The notes under the pieces are model-generated. The model ran no database searches and was not told the origin of the DNA. It saw only the letters and a list, made by a program, of their open reading frames with translations. Shown here piece by piece: positions 35,244 to 43,513 of a stretch of 64,000 nt of DNA (position 1 is the first letter of the stretch; every line of letters begins with the position of its first letter). Source of the DNA: Phyllobacteriaceae bacterium (GTDB lineage Bacteria; Pseudomonadota; Alphaproteobacteria; Rhizobiales; Rhizobiaceae); the NCBI GenBank assembly GCA_024742765.1, contig JANSXT010000007.1:62001-126000 (forward strand). Reading direction: 5' to 3'. The translations under genes were made by a program, and so were the position numbers.

Positions 35244-35873
35244 CTATTTGGTGCCGTACATGCGGTCGCCGGCATCGCCCAGCCCCGGAACGATATAGCC
35301 ATGGTCGTTCAGATGGCTGTCGATCGAGGCGGTGATGATCGGCACGTCCGGATGCGCGCCGGAGAACTTCTCGACACCTTCTGGCGCGGCGAGAAGGCAG
35401 ACGAAGCGCAGGTTTGCGGCGCCGCGCTCCTTGAGCTTGTCCACCGCCGCGATCGCCGAATTGGCCGTGGCCAGCATCGGGTCGACGACGATGGTCAGCC
35501 GGTTCGACAGGTCATCGGGTGCCTTGAAGTAATAGTCGACCGGCTCCAGCGTTTCCGGATCCCGGTAAAGACCGATATGGGCGACGCGGGCCGACGGGAC
35601 GAGATCGAGCATGCCTTCGAGCAACCCGTTGCCGGCGCGCAGGACCGAGGCGAAGACCAGTTTTTTGCCCGCCAGGATCGGCGCCTCCATGTCGGTCAGC
35701 GGCGTCTCGATCGTTTCCTTGGTCATCGGCAGTTCGCGCGTCGCCTCATAGCAAAGAAGATGCGAAATCTCGCCCAGAAGGCGGCGGAAACCGGCCGTTG
35801 AGGTGTCCCGTTTGCGCATCTGCGTCAACTTGTGCTGGACGAGCGGGTGATCGACGACATTGACCGGTTTCAT
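35244..35873 (-). CDS. upp: Uracil phosphoribosyltransferase
   Basis: A 209-residue enzyme making UMP from uracil and [24 protein letters not shown] at the N-terminus, the PRPP loop [12 protein letters not shown] near residue 130 and the uracil-binding C-terminus [17 protein letters not shown] are all present. The ATG at 35873 has AAGG upstream; a longer frame extends to 36035 without homology. It recovers the uracil released by the phosphorylase encoded across the convergent junction. It lies 94 bp downstream of add on the same strand. Confidence 0.96.
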   Translation of the reverse strand: MKPVNVVDHPLVQHKLTQMRKRDTSTAGFRRLLGEISHLLCYEATRELPMTKETIETPLTDMEAPILAGKKLVFASVLRAGNGLLEGMLDLVPSARVAHIGLYRDPETLEPVDYYFKAPDDLSNRLTIVVDPMLATANSAIAAVDKLKERGAANLRFVCLLAAPEGVEKFSGAHPDVPIITASIDSHLNDHGYIVPGLGDAGDRMYGTK

Positions 35874-35967
35874 GGAAAGCGCCTTGCAACGGTTGAGCCG
35901 AACAAGCCTAGCGCGGCGACCGACCGGGCGAAAGACAATGCGCGCTGCGGCAAACCGCCGTTCACAG

Positions 35968-36942
35968 TCAAATGGCCGAAGGGCCGAGCCTGCCAAGCAG
36001 CGTACCGCGGGTTTCATCGTCGCAGAACGCGGCATCGATCGCCGTGTGGGTGATGGCGGTCAGCGCTGCGTCGTCGAGGCCGAAATGATCCCGCGTGATC
36101 CGGTACTCATGGGCGAGCGACGAATGGAAATGCGGCGGGTCGTCGGAGTTGAGCGTCACCTTGACGCCGGCGTCGCGCAATCGGTTGAACGGATGGGACG
36201 CATAGTCGGCAAAGACTTCGAGCGCGATGTTGGACGCCGGACATATTTCAAGGACGATGCCCTCTTCTGCCAGACGCTCCACAAGCGCCGGCTCCTCGAT
36301 GGCACGGACGCCATGGCCGATCCGCTCGGGCCGCAAATGGTCGAGCGCGTCACGCACGCTTTGCGCGCCCGCCAGCTCGCCCGCATGCACGGTGATTCGC
36401 AGCCCCGCATCGCGCGCAATATCGAAGGCGCGTGCAAAGTCCTTGGGATGATGCATCCGTTCGTCACCCGCCATGCCGAAACCGGTGATCAGCGGATGCG
36501 GATTGTCGGCGGCAAAGCGCGCCGCGCGCTCGACCGCGTCCGGCCCGCCATGGCGCAGCCCCGTCGCGATCATGCGGCCTTCGATGCCGGTCTCGGATTT
36601 TGCCCGCTCTATGCCTTCGGCAAGCCCGTCAATATAGGCGTGCGGCGAAAGGCCGGTCTGTTCGGCATGATCGGTGGAGATGAAGATCTCCGAATAAAGG
36701 CAGCCATCGGCCGCCAGCGAGGACAGATAGTCGTGCGCCAGCCGCGCATAGTCGTCGCGCGTGCGAAACAGCGCCGCCACCGTGTCATAGACGTGCAGGA
36801 ACTCGGTGAAGTTGGTCCAGCGATAAGCGCTGTCGACGATGATGGCCGACAGGTCCGCGCCGTGGCGTTCCGCCTGCGCCTGGGCCAGCGCCGGGCTCAC
36901 CGCCCCCTCGATGTGACAATGCAGTTCGGCCTTCGGCACCAT
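35968..36942 (-). CDS. add: Adenosine deaminase
   Basis: A 324-residue metal-dependent deaminase. Visible motifs are the metal ligands HCHIEGA near residue 8, HAGE near residue 192 with the catalytic Glu, the His of RIGHGVRA near 214 and the Asp pair in LNSDDPPHF near 271. It converts adenosine to inosine, a substrate for PunA. AAGGAGA lies 6 nt before the ATG at 36942. It is divergent from ubiE, a position often held by mutM in related genomes. Confidence 0.93.
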   Translation of the reverse strand: MVPKAELHCHIEGAVSPALAQAQAERHGADLSAIIVDSAYRWTNFTEFLHVYDTVAALFRTRDDYARLAHDYLSSLAADGCLYSEIFISTDHAEQTGLSPHAYIDGLAEGIERAKSETGIEGRMIATGLRHGGPDAVERAARFAADNPHPLITGFGMAGDERMHHPKDFARAFDIARDAGLRITVHAGELAGAQSVRDALDHLRPERIGHGVRAIEEPALVERLAEEGIVLEICPASNIALEVFADYASHPFNRLRDAGVKVTLNSDDPPHFHSSLAHEYRITRDHFGLDDAALTAITHTAIDAAFCDDETRGTLLGRLGPSAI

Positions 36943-37090
36943 GGCGGTCTCCTTGGGCGCCCCGCGACGAATGGGCAGCTTGCGGCCCATGGCCGCGGGC
37001 GGGCATAGGCTGGGCCGTTTTCTTGTCGCCCGTTTTGCTCTACATCGGGCGGCAGCCCGAACGCACGCACCTTTTTCATGGCGGGGTCCC

Positions 37091-37867
37091 ATGTCCACAT
37101 CCAGAACCGGCGCCGGCGACGCCATGAAGCACAGCTTCGGCTTCTCGCAGGTTGCCGAGGGCGAAAAACAGGCCCGTGTCGACGATGTCTTCCACACCGT
37201 CGCCCGCCGATATGATGTGATGAACGATCTGATGTCGTTCGGCCTGCACCGGGTCTGGAAGGATGCCATGATCGCCGCGCTCGCCCCGCCCAAACGGCCC
37301 GGCTGGCGCATGCTCGACGTGGCCGGCGGAACCGGCGACATCGCCTTCCGCGCGGTCGAGGCCTCACGCCGCAATGCCCATGTCACCGTGCTCGACATCA
37401 ATGGATCCATGCTCGATGTCGGCCGCGAACGGGCGGAGGCGCTGGGCTTGTCCGACCATGTCGACTTCGTCGAGGCAAATGCCGAAGCGCTGCCGTTCGG
37501 CGATGCTGCGTTCGATGCCTATACGATCGCGTTCGGCATCCGCAACGTGCCCGACATTCCCAAGGCGCTGCGTGAGGCCCGGCGTGTTCTCAAGCCGGGC
37601 GGCCGGTTCCTCTGCCTTGAATTTTCCGAAGTGGACGTACCGGGTTTCGACCGCGTCTATGAAGCATGGTCCTTCAACGCCATCCCGCGGATCGGCCAGA
37701 CGGTTGCCGGCGATGGCGAACCCTATCGCTATCTGGTCGAGTCGATCGCCAAGTTCCCGCGCCAGAGCGATTTCGCCACCATGATCGGCGATGCCGGTTT
37801 CGCGCGCGTGACCTGGCGCAACTATTCGGGCGGCGCTGCCGCGCTCCATTCGGGCTGGAAGCTCTGA
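37091..37867 (+). CDS. ubiE: Demethylubiquinone/demethylmenaquinone C-methyltransferase
   Basis: A 258-residue SAM-dependent methyltransferase of quinone synthesis. [24 protein letters not shown] near residue 35 is the UbiE signature. The SAM loop [13 protein letters not shown] lies near residue 76, FGIRNVPD near 148 and [17 protein letters not shown] near 166. It is followed 4 bp later by ubiB, then after an inserted toxin-antitoxin pair by coaBC. Confidence 0.95.
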   Translation: MSTSRTGAGDAMKHSFGFSQVAEGEKQARVDDVFHTVARRYDVMNDLMSFGLHRVWKDAMIAALAPPKRPGWRMLDVAGGTGDIAFRAVEASRRNAHVTVLDINGSMLDVGRERAEALGLSDHVDFVEANAEALPFGDAAFDAYTIAFGIRNVPDIPKALREARRVLKPGGRFLCLEFSEVDVPGFDRVYEAWSFNAIPRIGQTVAGDGEPYRYLVESIAKFPRQSDFATMIGDAGFARVTWRNYSGGAAALHSGWKL

Positions 37868-37871
37868 CCCC

Positions 37872-39449
37872 ATGACCAACCTGTTCGCCGCCATGCGCCT
37901 TTTGCGCGCGGTCTGGGTGCTGGCGCGCGAGGGCGTGATCGCCGCGCTGCCGCGTCAGGGCCTGTCCGGCCCGGCATTGACCGGCCACAGGATCGCCACC
38001 CGGCTGGCGCGCAAGCGCTCCGAAGGGCTCGACAGCGCCCAGCGCATGACCAAGGCGATTGCCCGGCTCGGTCCGTCCTATGCCAAGCTCGGCCAGTTCC
38101 TCGCCACGCGTCCCGACATTATCGGCCTGCAGATGGCCGTCGATCTGGCGACGCTGCAGGACAATATGGAGAGCTTTCCAAGCGCCCAGGCCCATGCGCG
38201 CATCGAGGAATCCCTCGGCCTTCCGATCGACGAGCTCTACGCCAGCCTCGACGAGCCGATCGCCGCCGCATCGATCGCACAGGTCCATCCCGGCATCACC
38301 CGCGCCACCGATGGCGGTGAACGCAAGGTCGCCGTCAAGGTGATCCGGCCGGGCGTGCGTGGCCGTTTCGACCGCGATCTTCAGGCCTTTTTCCTGTTTG
38401 CCCGCATGCAGGAGCATTACATCCCCTCGACCCGCCGCCTGCGGCCGGTCGCGATCGCCGAGACACTCGCCCAGTCGACGCGAATCGAGATGGATTTGCG
38501 GCTTGAGGGCGCAGCCCTGTCCGAATTGGCCGAAAACACCAGGGACGATCCGGGCTTCCGCGTGCCGAAGGTCGACTGGCAGCGCACCGGCCGTGACGTC
38601 CTGACCATGGAATGGATCGACGGTATCAAGATGAGCGATGTCGAAGGGCTGACGGCCGCCGGCCATGATCTGCCGCGCCTTGCCGTCAATGTCATCCAGT
38701 CCTTCCTTCGCCATGCGGTGCGCGACGGCTTCTTCCATGCCGACATGCATCCGGGCAACCTGTTCGTCGACGATAATGGTGACATCGTCGCCGTCGATCT
38801 GGGCATTGCCGGCCGCATTGGCATCAAGGAGCGCCGTTTTCTCGCCGAGATCCTCTATGGCTTCATCCGGCGTGACTATCGCCGGGTCGCAGAAGTGCAT
38901 TTCGAAGCCGGCTATGTACCGCCGCATCACGATATCGAGGCGTTCGCCCAGGCCCTGCGCGCCGTGGGAGAGCCGATCCGCGACCAGTCGGCGGATACCA
39001 TTTCCATGGGCAATCTGCTGACGTTGTTGTTCGACGTCACCGACATTTTCGACATGCAGACCCGGCCCGAGCTTTTGCTGCTGCAAAAGACGATGGTCGT
39101 CGTCGAGGGCAATGCCCGGGTGCTCGATCCGCATTTTGACATGTGGGCGGCGGCCGAGCCGATCGTCTCCGACTGGGTCAGGCGCAATCTCGGTCCCGCC
39201 GCCATCGTCAACGATGCCCGCGACGGCCTCCATTCCGCGATACGGATTGCAAGGCAATTGCCGGAACTGGCCGACCGCACCGAACGGCTGACCCGCGATA
39301 TTGCCGGCATGGCTGAGCACGGTCTGAAACTGGCGCCGGAAACGGTCGCCCGGATCGGCAAGGCGGAGGCGCGCGAGAGCCGCTGGGGCCGCGTGGCGCT
39401 GTGGATCATCGCCGTCGCAGCGATCTGGATTGCCTTTTCGGTAAGTTGA
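37872..39449 (+). CDS. ubiB: Ubiquinone biosynthesis kinase-like protein UbiB
   Basis: A 525-residue ABC1/ADCK-family protein needed for aerobic coenzyme Q synthesis, probably an ATPase that supports lipid-intermediate handling. The family KxGQ motif appears as YAKLGQFLATRPD near residue 70. AAASIAQVH is the Ala-rich loop, KVIRPG carries the catalytic Lys, and the kinase-like HADMHPGNLFV and VDLGIAGRI lie near residue 292. One or two C-terminal helices (WGRVALWIIAVAAIWIAF) anchor it in the membrane. Confidence 0.95.
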   Translation: MTNLFAAMRLLRAVWVLAREGVIAALPRQGLSGPALTGHRIATRLARKRSEGLDSAQRMTKAIARLGPSYAKLGQFLATRPDIIGLQMAVDLATLQDNMESFPSAQAHARIEESLGLPIDELYASLDEPIAAASIAQVHPGITRATDGGERKVAVKVIRPGVRGRFDRDLQAFFLFARMQEHYIPSTRRLRPVAIAETLAQSTRIEMDLRLEGAALSELAENTRDDPGFRVPKVDWQRTGRDVLTMEWIDGIKMSDVEGLTAAGHDLPRLAVNVIQSFLRHAVRDGFFHADMHPGNLFVDDNGDIVAVDLGIAGRIGIKERRFLAEILYGFIRRDYRRVAEVHFEAGYVPPHHDIEAFAQALRAVGEPIRDQSADTISMGNLLTLLFDVTDIFDMQTRPELLLLQKTMVVVEGNARVLDPHFDMWAAAEPIVSDWVRRNLGPAAIVNDARDGLHSAIRIARQLPELADRTERLTRDIAGMAEHGLKLAPETVARIGKAEARESRWGRVALWIIAVAAIWIAFSVS

Positions 39450-39459
39450 CGCGCTCTTT

Positions 39460-39493
39460 TTGACTGCAATGCTGTCAATGCATACATTGCAGT
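39460..39493 (+). promoter_or_regulatory. Promoter and operator of the FitAB/VapBC pair
   Basis: TTGACT (39460-39465) and TACATT (39483-39488) are spaced by 17 bp, a near-consensus vegetative promoter. A perfect inverted repeat, ACTGCAATG (39463-39471) and CATTGCAGT (39485-39493), overlaps both boxes. Antitoxin binding there would block transcription, the usual autoregulation of ribbon-helix-helix/PIN pairs. Confidence 0.75.
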
Positions 39494-39507
39494 TGAAGGA
39501 GGCTCCG

Positions 39508-39783
39508 ATGGCGACCTTGACGATCAGAAATGTTCCTGAACATGTAAGGCAGGCACTCCGTGTTCAAGCGGCGCGCAACGGCTTGTCGATGGAAGAAGCG
39601 CTGCGCCGGCTAATTGTGCAGACAGCGACGGATCGCGAGCCCAGACGGTCAACAATTTCGGCTGAAGAGATCCTGAGGCGCGCAGACCGCGTCTATCAGC
39701 AAGAACCGTTGGATGGGCGCTACCAGTACTTTGCGCACAAGGAACTGTCGGACGCGATCTGTGGCGAGTTCGAAGATCTGTGA
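39508..39783 (+). CDS. FitA-like antitoxin (ribbon-helix-helix)
   Basis: A 91-residue antitoxin. The N-terminus ATLTIRNVPEHVRQALRVQAARNGLSMEEALRRLI is a FitA-type ribbon-helix-helix, with the short beta strand binding DNA. The C-terminal tail, with FAHKELSDAICGEF, should wrap the toxin. AAGGAGG lies at a good distance from the ATG at 39508. It is encoded directly before the PIN toxin (stop and start share one base, TGATG). The pair has visibly lower G+C than the ubiB and coaBC genes around it, which suggests acquisition. Confidence 0.9.
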   Translation: MATLTIRNVPEHVRQALRVQAARNGLSMEEALRRLIVQTATDREPRRSTISAEEILRRADRVYQQEPLDGRYQYFAHKELSDAICGEFEDL

Positions 39784-40184
39784 TGGTCGTCGATTCTTCG
39801 GTGATTGTGGCCATCGTTCAGCGGGAAGACGGTCGTGAACGTTTGGCCGCGATGCTCGAGGAAGCCGTCGACAAGATCATGAGCCGGGCGAGCTATCTGG
39901 AGTACGCTTGCGTCTTGTACGGCCGGGGTGGAACGATCGGTTTGGAGTTTTTGGAGTCTCTGGTCGCCGATGCGAAGATCGAACTTGTCGACTTTGATCA
40001 TGTTCAATTGGCTGCCGCGATCGAAGCGCGAACGAGGTTTGGTCGGTCGACAGATCATCCGGCGCGGCTGAACTTCGGCGATTGCTTTTCCTATGCGCTC
40101 GCCAAGACACGCGACCTGCCGCTTCTATTCAAGGGGGAGGATTTCGTCCATACCGATATTGTCCCGGCCCTTGAAATAAGGTGA
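39783..40184 (+). CDS. vapC: VapC/FitB-type PIN-domain ribonuclease toxin
   Basis: A 133-residue PIN-domain toxin. The acidic metal-binding residues are Asp4 in VVDSSV, the Glu in ASYLEYACVL near 41, the Asp in NFGDCFSYALA near 101 and the Asp in FKGEDF near 118. PIN toxins cleave tRNA or rRNA when free of antitoxin. A GTG three bases upstream of the ATG at 39783 is an alternative start. Its stop overlaps the coaBC start as GTGA, so the module is fused into the host operon without a gap. Confidence 0.9.
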   Translation: MVVDSSVIVAIVQREDGRERLAAMLEEAVDKIMSRASYLEYACVLYGRGGTIGLEFLESLVADAKIELVDFDHVQLAAAIEARTRFGRSTDHPARLNFGDCFSYALAKTRDLPLLFKGEDFVHTDIVPALEIR

Positions 40185-41434
40185 AACGCACCTTGAACCA
40201 GACGCTGACCGACCGGCATATCCTCCTGATCATCGGCGGTGGAATTGCGGCCTACAAATGCCTCGATCTGATCCGCCGGCTGCGCGAACGTGGCGCCGAT
40301 GTGCGCTGCGTGATGACAAGGGCGGCCGAAGAGTTCATCACGCCGCTCTCGGTTGGCGCGCTGACCGCCGATACGGTGTTCACCGACTTGTTCGACCGGC
40401 AGGACGAGCACGATGTCGGCCATATCCGCCTGGCGCGCGAGGCCGATTTGATCGTCGTCGCGCCGGCCACCGCCGACCTGATGGCCAAGATGGCGCACGG
40501 GCTGGCGAACGATCTGGCGTCGACCGTGCTTCTGGCGGCCACGTCGCCGATCCTCATCGCGCCTGCGATGAACCCCGCCATGTGGGATCATCCCGCAACG
40601 CGACGCAACCGGACGGCGCTCGCCGGCGACGGTGTGCATTTCGTCGGGCCCAACGCTGGCGAAATGGCCGAAAGCGGCGAGGCGGGTTTCGGCCGCATGG
40701 CCGAACCGCTGGAGATTGTCGCGGCGGTTGAGACACTCCTCGATGACCGTCCCAAACCGCTGGCCGGCAAGACCGTGATCGTCACGTCCGGTCCAACCCA
40801 TGAGCCGATCGACCCGGTGCGCTATATCGCCAACCGGTCCTCGGGCAAGCAGGGTCATGCCATTGCCGCTGCGCTGGCCGACCTGGGCGCGACCGTCCGG
40901 CTGGTCTCCGGGCCGGTCACGATCGCCGATCCGGCCGGCGTCGACATGGTGCGGGTCGAAAGCGCGCGCGAAATGCATGATGCGGTGCACCAGCTTTTGC
41001 CGGCCGATGCCGCGATCTTCGCCGCGGCGGTCGCCGATTACCGCCCCGCGACAGAAGCGGACGACAAGATCAAGAAGCGCGACGGCGGTATCGACGGTAT
41101 CGCCCTGACCGAAAACCCCGACATTCTGGCGTCGGTCGGCACGCGCGACACCGGGCGCCCGCGCCTTGTCATCGGGTTTGCCGCCGAAACCCGCGATTTG
41201 GTCGCCAACGCCGAAGCCAAGCTGGCCAGAAAGGGCGCCGACTATATCGTCGCCAACGACGTTTCACATGACAGCGGCATCGGCGGTGCGGGCGGCGTGA
41301 TGGGCGGCGACCGCAACCGCATCACGCTGGTCTCGAAGGGCGCTGCCGACCGCTGGCCGGAGATGGACAAGAGCGAGGTGGCCGCCCGCATTGCGGCCCT
41401 GGTTGCCGAGCAGCTCGAAACGGTCACCGCTTGA
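40181..41434 (+). CDS. coaBC: Bifunctional phosphopantothenoylcysteine decarboxylase/synthetase
   Basis: A 417-residue two-domain coenzyme A enzyme. The N-terminal CoaC flavoprotein half shows IGGGIAAYKCLDLIRRLR, the active-site His of DVGHIRLAREAD and PAMNPAMWDHPATRRN (about residue 130). The C-terminal CoaB half starts at KTVIVTSGPTHEPIDPVRYIANRSSG (about residue 200) and contains FAAAVADYRP. The GTG at 40181 overlaps the vapC stop. A TTG four codons later is a possible original start, as the family usually begins just before RHILLIIGGG. Confidence 0.94.
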   Translation: MKRTLNQTLTDRHILLIIGGGIAAYKCLDLIRRLRERGADVRCVMTRAAEEFITPLSVGALTADTVFTDLFDRQDEHDVGHIRLAREADLIVVAPATADLMAKMAHGLANDLASTVLLAATSPILIAPAMNPAMWDHPATRRNRTALAGDGVHFVGPNAGEMAESGEAGFGRMAEPLEIVAAVETLLDDRPKPLAGKTVIVTSGPTHEPIDPVRYIANRSSGKQGHAIAAALADLGATVRLVSGPVTIADPAGVDMVRVESAREMHDAVHQLLPADAAIFAAAVADYRPATEADDKIKKRDGGIDGIALTENPDILASVGTRDTGRPRLVIGFAAETRDLVANAEAKLARKGADYIVANDVSHDSGIGGAGGVMGGDRNRITLVSKGAADRWPEMDKSEVAARIAALVAEQLETVTA

Positions 41435-41461
41435 CGAGACCGCCGGATCGGCAATGAATGT

Positions 41462-41484
41462 TGAACAGTCTGTTCCATTGTTCA
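41462..41484. promoter_or_regulatory. Nested inverted repeats upstream of pirin gene
   Basis: GAACAG-T-CTGTTC (41463-41475) is a perfect short palindrome. TGAACA (41462-41467) also pairs with TGTTCA (41479-41484). It lies 59-81 bp upstream of the pirin start. It has the form of a dimeric regulator site. No regulator gene is adjacent. Confidence 0.4.
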
Positions 41485-41542
41485 CCCATGGGCCAGAGCC
41501 CGTTGGCATCCTATCTTCCGGTCAACACAGGAGTTGACCGCC

Positions 41543-42460
41543 ATGTCCATTCGACCCGTCAAACACATCTCCGGCACCACGCCCACCATGGAAGGCGCCG
41601 GCGTCCATCTGCATCGCGTCTTCGGGTTCGGCGATCCGTCCATGACGGACCCGTTCCTGATGATGGATGATTTCCGCAACGATTCGCCCGAAAAATATGC
41701 CGCCGGCTTTCCCTGGCACCCGCATCGCGGCATCGAGACGATCACCTACGTTCTGGCCGGCTCGGTCGATCATGCCGACAGCCTTGGCAATGAAGGCTCG
41801 CTCGGCCCCGGTTCGGTCCAGTGGATGACCGCCGGTTCCGGCATCCTGCACCAAGAGATGCCCAAGGGTGATGCGTCGGGCCGCATGCATGGCTTCCAGC
41901 TCTGGGCCAACCTTCCCTCGGGCGAAAAGATGACGACGCCGCGCTATCAGGACATCTCCGGTGCCGACATCCCCGAAGTGATCGACGATGACGGCACGCG
42001 CGTGCGGGTCATCACCGGCGAATTCTGGGGCAAGAAGGGCCCAGTGGACGGCATCGCGGCCGATCCGCAATATCTCGATATCTGGGTGCCGCCGCTGACC
42101 CGCAAGGTCCTGCCGATCGACACATATCGTTCCGCCTTTGCCTACATCTTTGAAGGATCGGGCACGTTCCGCGACGCTTCAAAACCGCTTGGCGTGCTGG
42201 TCGAAAAAGAGGTCAATGGCGAGGAGATACACCTGCGTGACATGTCCGGCGACCGGACGCTGGTCGTCTTCGACACGGGCGACGAAGTGGTCATCCAGTC
42301 CGGCGAAAAGGGCATCCGCTTCCTGCTGGTCACCGGCAAGCCGATCCAGGAGCCGGTGGCGTGGCACGGGCCGATCGTCATGAACACGCAAGAGGAACTG
42401 GCCCAGGCATTTGCCGATCTGCGTTCGGGCAACTTCATCCGCGAACAAGCGCAGATGTAG
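41543..42460 (+). CDS. Pirin family protein
   Basis: A 305-residue bicupin. The N-terminal metal-binding motif HPHRGIETITYVLAG (near residue 56) and ILHQEMP (near 102) give the His/His/His/Glu set of iron pirins. Bacterial pirins include quercetin dioxygenases and regulators of oxidative metabolism; the role here is open. AGGAG lies 9 nt before the ATG at 41543. It is followed by a bidirectional terminator and converges on a peroxiredoxin gene. Confidence 0.93.
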   Translation: MSIRPVKHISGTTPTMEGAGVHLHRVFGFGDPSMTDPFLMMDDFRNDSPEKYAAGFPWHPHRGIETITYVLAGSVDHADSLGNEGSLGPGSVQWMTAGSGILHQEMPKGDASGRMHGFQLWANLPSGEKMTTPRYQDISGADIPEVIDDDGTRVRVITGEFWGKKGPVDGIAADPQYLDIWVPPLTRKVLPIDTYRSAFAYIFEGSGTFRDASKPLGVLVEKEVNGEEIHLRDMSGDRTLVVFDTGDEVVIQSGEKGIRFLLVTGKPIQEPVAWHGPIVMNTQEELAQAFADLRSGNFIREQAQM

Positions 42461-42491
42461 GCGGTCGGGCAAACCCTTGCCATAATCGAAA

Positions 42492-42519
42492 AAGGCCGGC
42501 GGATCGTTCCGCCGGCCTT
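42492..42519. terminator. Bidirectional terminator, pirin and peroxiredoxin genes
   Basis: An 11-bp perfect stem AAGGCCGGCGG/CCGCCGGCCTT closes a 6-nt loop between two convergent stops. On the plus strand TTGTTGCTT follows; on the minus strand the stem runs into TTTTTCGATT. This is the strongest intrinsic terminator in the window. Confidence 0.85.
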
Positions 42520-42542
42520 GTTGCTTGCGACGAAGACGGCGC

Positions 42543-43199
42543 TCAGGCCGCCGGCGCCTTGGTCTTGCGCAGATAGGGCAGCACCGTCTCGAACTCGCCA
42601 AACTTCTCCTTGGCATCATCGTCATTGACGGCCGTTGGGATGATCACGTCGTCGCCGACATTCCAGTTGGCGGGCGTCGCCACATTGTGCTTGGCCGCTG
42701 TCTGCAGACCGTCGAGTGCGCGCAGCACCTCGGCGAAGTTGCGGCCGACATTCATCGGATAGGTCATCGACAGTTTGAGCTGCTTGTCCGGGCCGATGAT
42801 GAAGACCGAGCGCACTGTCGCGCTGTCGGCAGGCGTGCGGCCGTCCGGCAGATAGGCTTCAGCGGGCAGCATGTCGAACGCTTTCGACACGGCCAGTCCA
42901 TCATCGGCTATGATCGGGAAACCGGCCTTGGTGCCGGCCACCTGTTCGATGTCGCCCTTCCATTTGACATGGTCTTCTGCGCTGTCGACGGAGACGCCGA
43001 TCACTTTCGTGCCGCGCTTTTCCCATTCGTCGGCAAGCTGCGCGACTGCCCCAAACTCCGTCGTGCAGACCGGCGTGAAGTCCTTCGGATGCGAAAACAG
43101 GATGGCCCAGCTATCGCCGATCCACTCATGCAGGCTGAACGAGCCCTGATCGGTTTCGACGGTCAGGTCGGGAATGGTGTCGTTGATGCGCAGTCCCAT
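42543..43199 (-). CDS. 1-Cys peroxiredoxin (Prx6 type)
   Basis: A 218-residue peroxidase. The peroxidatic Cys45 lies in FTPVCTTEFGAV, no resolving Cys is visible elsewhere, and the long C-terminal arm with VATPANWNVGDDVIIP is typical of the Prx6 subfamily. It reduces hydroperoxides in the cytoplasm with an external thiol. AAAAGGAA lies 8 nt before the ATG. It is divergent from the nitroreductase-MarR operon across 314 bp. Confidence 0.95.
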   Translation of the reverse strand: MGLRINDTIPDLTVETDQGSFSLHEWIGDSWAILFSHPKDFTPVCTTEFGAVAQLADEWEKRGTKVIGVSVDSAEDHVKWKGDIEQVAGTKAGFPIIADDGLAVSKAFDMLPAEAYLPDGRTPADSATVRSVFIIGPDKQLKLSMTYPMNVGRNFAEVLRALDGLQTAAKHNVATPANWNVGDDVIIPTAVNDDDAKEKFGEFETVLPYLRKTKAPAA

Positions 43200-43457
43200 A
43201 GCGTATTCCTTTTCATTTGGTCGTGCGGATGGTCAGGCCATTCAATAGGCCTCGGCGATGGCGTCCGAAAGGGGGCGCGGCATTCCGCCGCCGGATTTTC
43301 CGGCTTTTGGGAACAAACTATCCGGGCCCTGCGAGCGCAGCGAGCCATGCCGGTCCGGATGATGCCGCCAAGGGGAAAATTCGTTCCGCAAATCCCGGCA
43401 TTCGGCAAACCCCGATTGCCGAACGCCGACCGCACCAAAGGGGCGTTACGACTCCGC
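43200..43457. other. Intergenic stretch between peroxiredoxin and nitroreductase-like genes
   Basis: No gene is supported in any frame. It must hold the peroxiredoxin promoter, but I see no clear -35/-10 pair or peroxide-regulator site. The plus-strand promoter and palindrome of the nitroreductase-like gene begin just beyond, at 43458. Confidence 0.5.
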
Positions 43458-43501
43458 TTGACTAATTAGATATCGAACTATAATGGTTAGATATCTAATT
43501 A
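43458..43501 (+). promoter_or_regulatory. Promoter with 12-bp-arm palindrome upstream of nitroreductase-marR
   Basis: TAATTAGATATC (43463-43474) and GATATCTAATTA (43490-43501) form a perfect inverted repeat with 12-bp arms and a 15-bp spacer. TTGACT (43458-43463) and TATAAT (43479-43484) are near-consensus boxes, though only 15 bp apart. The -10 lies in the spacer and the left arm follows the -35, so binding would block polymerase. The downstream MarR protein is the obvious candidate binder. Confidence 0.75.
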
Positions 43502-43513
43502 ATGGAGCAAGTC

